A stretch of 22,694 nucleotides of DNA from Caulobacteraceae bacterium. GTDB lineage: Bacteria; Pseudomonadota; Alphaproteobacteria; Caulobacterales; Caulobacteraceae. Of the stretch, positions 22,285-22,694 are shown in pieces. Position numbers and translations under genes: made by a program. Under the pieces are notes generated by a model. That model was given only the letters and a program-made list of their open reading frames with translations, had not been told where the DNA came from and did not search any database. The stretch spans positions 1 to 22,694 of the forward strand of contig CANJYY010000004.1 of assembly GCA_947479185.1 (NCBI GenBank). The letters run 5' to 3'. Each line of letters opens with the position of its first letter. Position 1 is the stretch's first letter.

Positions 22285-22694
22285 CGCACCCGCGAGCGGG
22301 GCGCTGATTGACGCGGCTTCTGCCGCGAGGCGGGTGATAGCCGACCAGTCACCCGTCGCAAGGAGGCTTCGCGGGACCATCCATCCGCCGCCAATGCAGA
22401 ACACGTTCGGCAGACTCAACAGTCCGGGGGCAGTGGTCGTGTCGATCCCGCCGGTCGGGCAGAACAAGGCGTCGGGGAACGGACCGTTCCAGGCCGCGAG
22501 GACGGCCGCACCGCCCATCGGGATCGCCGGGAAGAACTTGAAGCGACGAAGACCTGCCTCCATCCCCCGCATCAACTCGGACGGCGTGGCGACTCCCGGC
22601 AGGATTGGAAGGTCATGGCGCTCAAGCAGTTCATCGGTAAGGCCCGGGCTCACCGCGAACCGCGCGCCGGCCCGCAAGGCCTGATCGCGGGCCC
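22282..22694 (-). CDS. eda: KDPG aldolase (2-dehydro-3-deoxyphosphogluconate aldolase), 5' part outside the window
   Basis: C-terminal 137 residues or so of the class I aldolase that splits 2-keto-3-deoxy-6-phosphogluconate into pyruvate and glyceraldehyde 3-phosphate in the Entner-Doudoroff pathway. Recognisable stretches are AGARFAVSPGL, PILPGVATPSELMRGMEAG, the Schiff-base lysine in RFKFFPA, and FCPTGGID, followed by VFCIGGGWMVP. A TTG at 22677 could be mistaken for a start, but the frame remains open to the window end and the residues before it (ARDQA) fit the family, so the gene simply continues off the window. It precedes the sugar transporter by 79 nt on the same strand. The remainder of the pathway (edd, zwf) may lie beyond the edge. 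Confidence 0.93.
   Translation of the reverse strand, partial: ARDQALRAGARFAVSPGLTDELLERHDLPILPGVATPSELMRGMEAGLRRFKFFPAIPMGGAAVLAAWNGPFPDALFCPTGGIDTTTAPGLLSLPNVFCIGGGWMVPRSLLATGDWSAITRLAAEAASISAPLAGA

Noticed and set aside
1..22694. CRISPR array, insertion sequence, integrase or phage genes
   Set aside because: No regularly spaced direct repeats, transposase, recombinase or phage structural motifs were found on either strand; the island idea rests only on the tRNA-like fragment.

Overview
The window is GC-rich, densely packed DNA from an alphaproteobacterium, most likely Caulobacterales (Phenylobacterium/Caulobacter-like) or a sphingomonad relative. This is inferred from style, not from a marker gene. 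The signs are a TonB-dependent receptor with an EIIVTARKREE-type TonB box, an Entner-Doudoroff aldolase beside a FucP/NagP-type sugar carrier, several acyl-CoA catabolic genes, and tightly overlapping genes with GTG and TTG starts. Nearly every long open frame opposite these genes is an antisense shadow.

Left part (65-5032). A minus-strand series runs dctA (C4-dicarboxylate carrier), then a membrane-anchored sulfatase with an unusual multi-helix C-terminal domain, then a long glutathione S-transferase-like protein whose GTG start overlaps the sulfatase stop. Upstream of dctA lies an intact tRNA-Arg(CCU) on the plus strand. Tail-to-tail with it is a degenerate, inverted copy of a tRNA 3' half.

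Centre (5139-14671). This is a compact catabolic regulon. On the minus strand, TonB receptor > FAH-fold hydrolase > SnoaL_4-type protein > SCP2-type thiolase form a four-gene operon with gaps of 8, 19 and 3 nt. Divergent from it is an HSL-type alpha/beta hydrolase. Converging on that hydrolase is a TetR-family regulator, divergent from an acyl-CoA ligase > MFS transporter pair. The two divergent promoter regions carry the same composite operator, GGTAC-N7-GGTAC-N4-GTACC, in mirror-image orientation. At the ligase promoter an 18-bp perfect palindrome lies between a -35/-10 pair spaced by 17 nt. The simplest reading is that one TetR repressor controls outer-membrane uptake, ester hydrolysis, CoA activation, inner-membrane transport and thiolytic chain shortening of one unknown substrate.

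Right-centre (14947-20285). A second minus-strand operon encodes acyl-CoA ligase > acyl-CoA dehydrogenase > acyl-CoA dehydrogenase > MFS transporter. The two dehydrogenases look like a heteromeric pair of the steroid/bile-acid side-chain type.

Right end (20286-22694). A 627-bp gap contains a perfect palindromic operator (LacI-like), local hairpins and a minus-strand intrinsic terminator, and may encode a small RNA. Beyond it are a FucP/NagP-type sugar carrier and the 3' part of eda (KDPG aldolase), which runs off the window. A second, imperfect copy of the operator lies at the eda/transporter junction.
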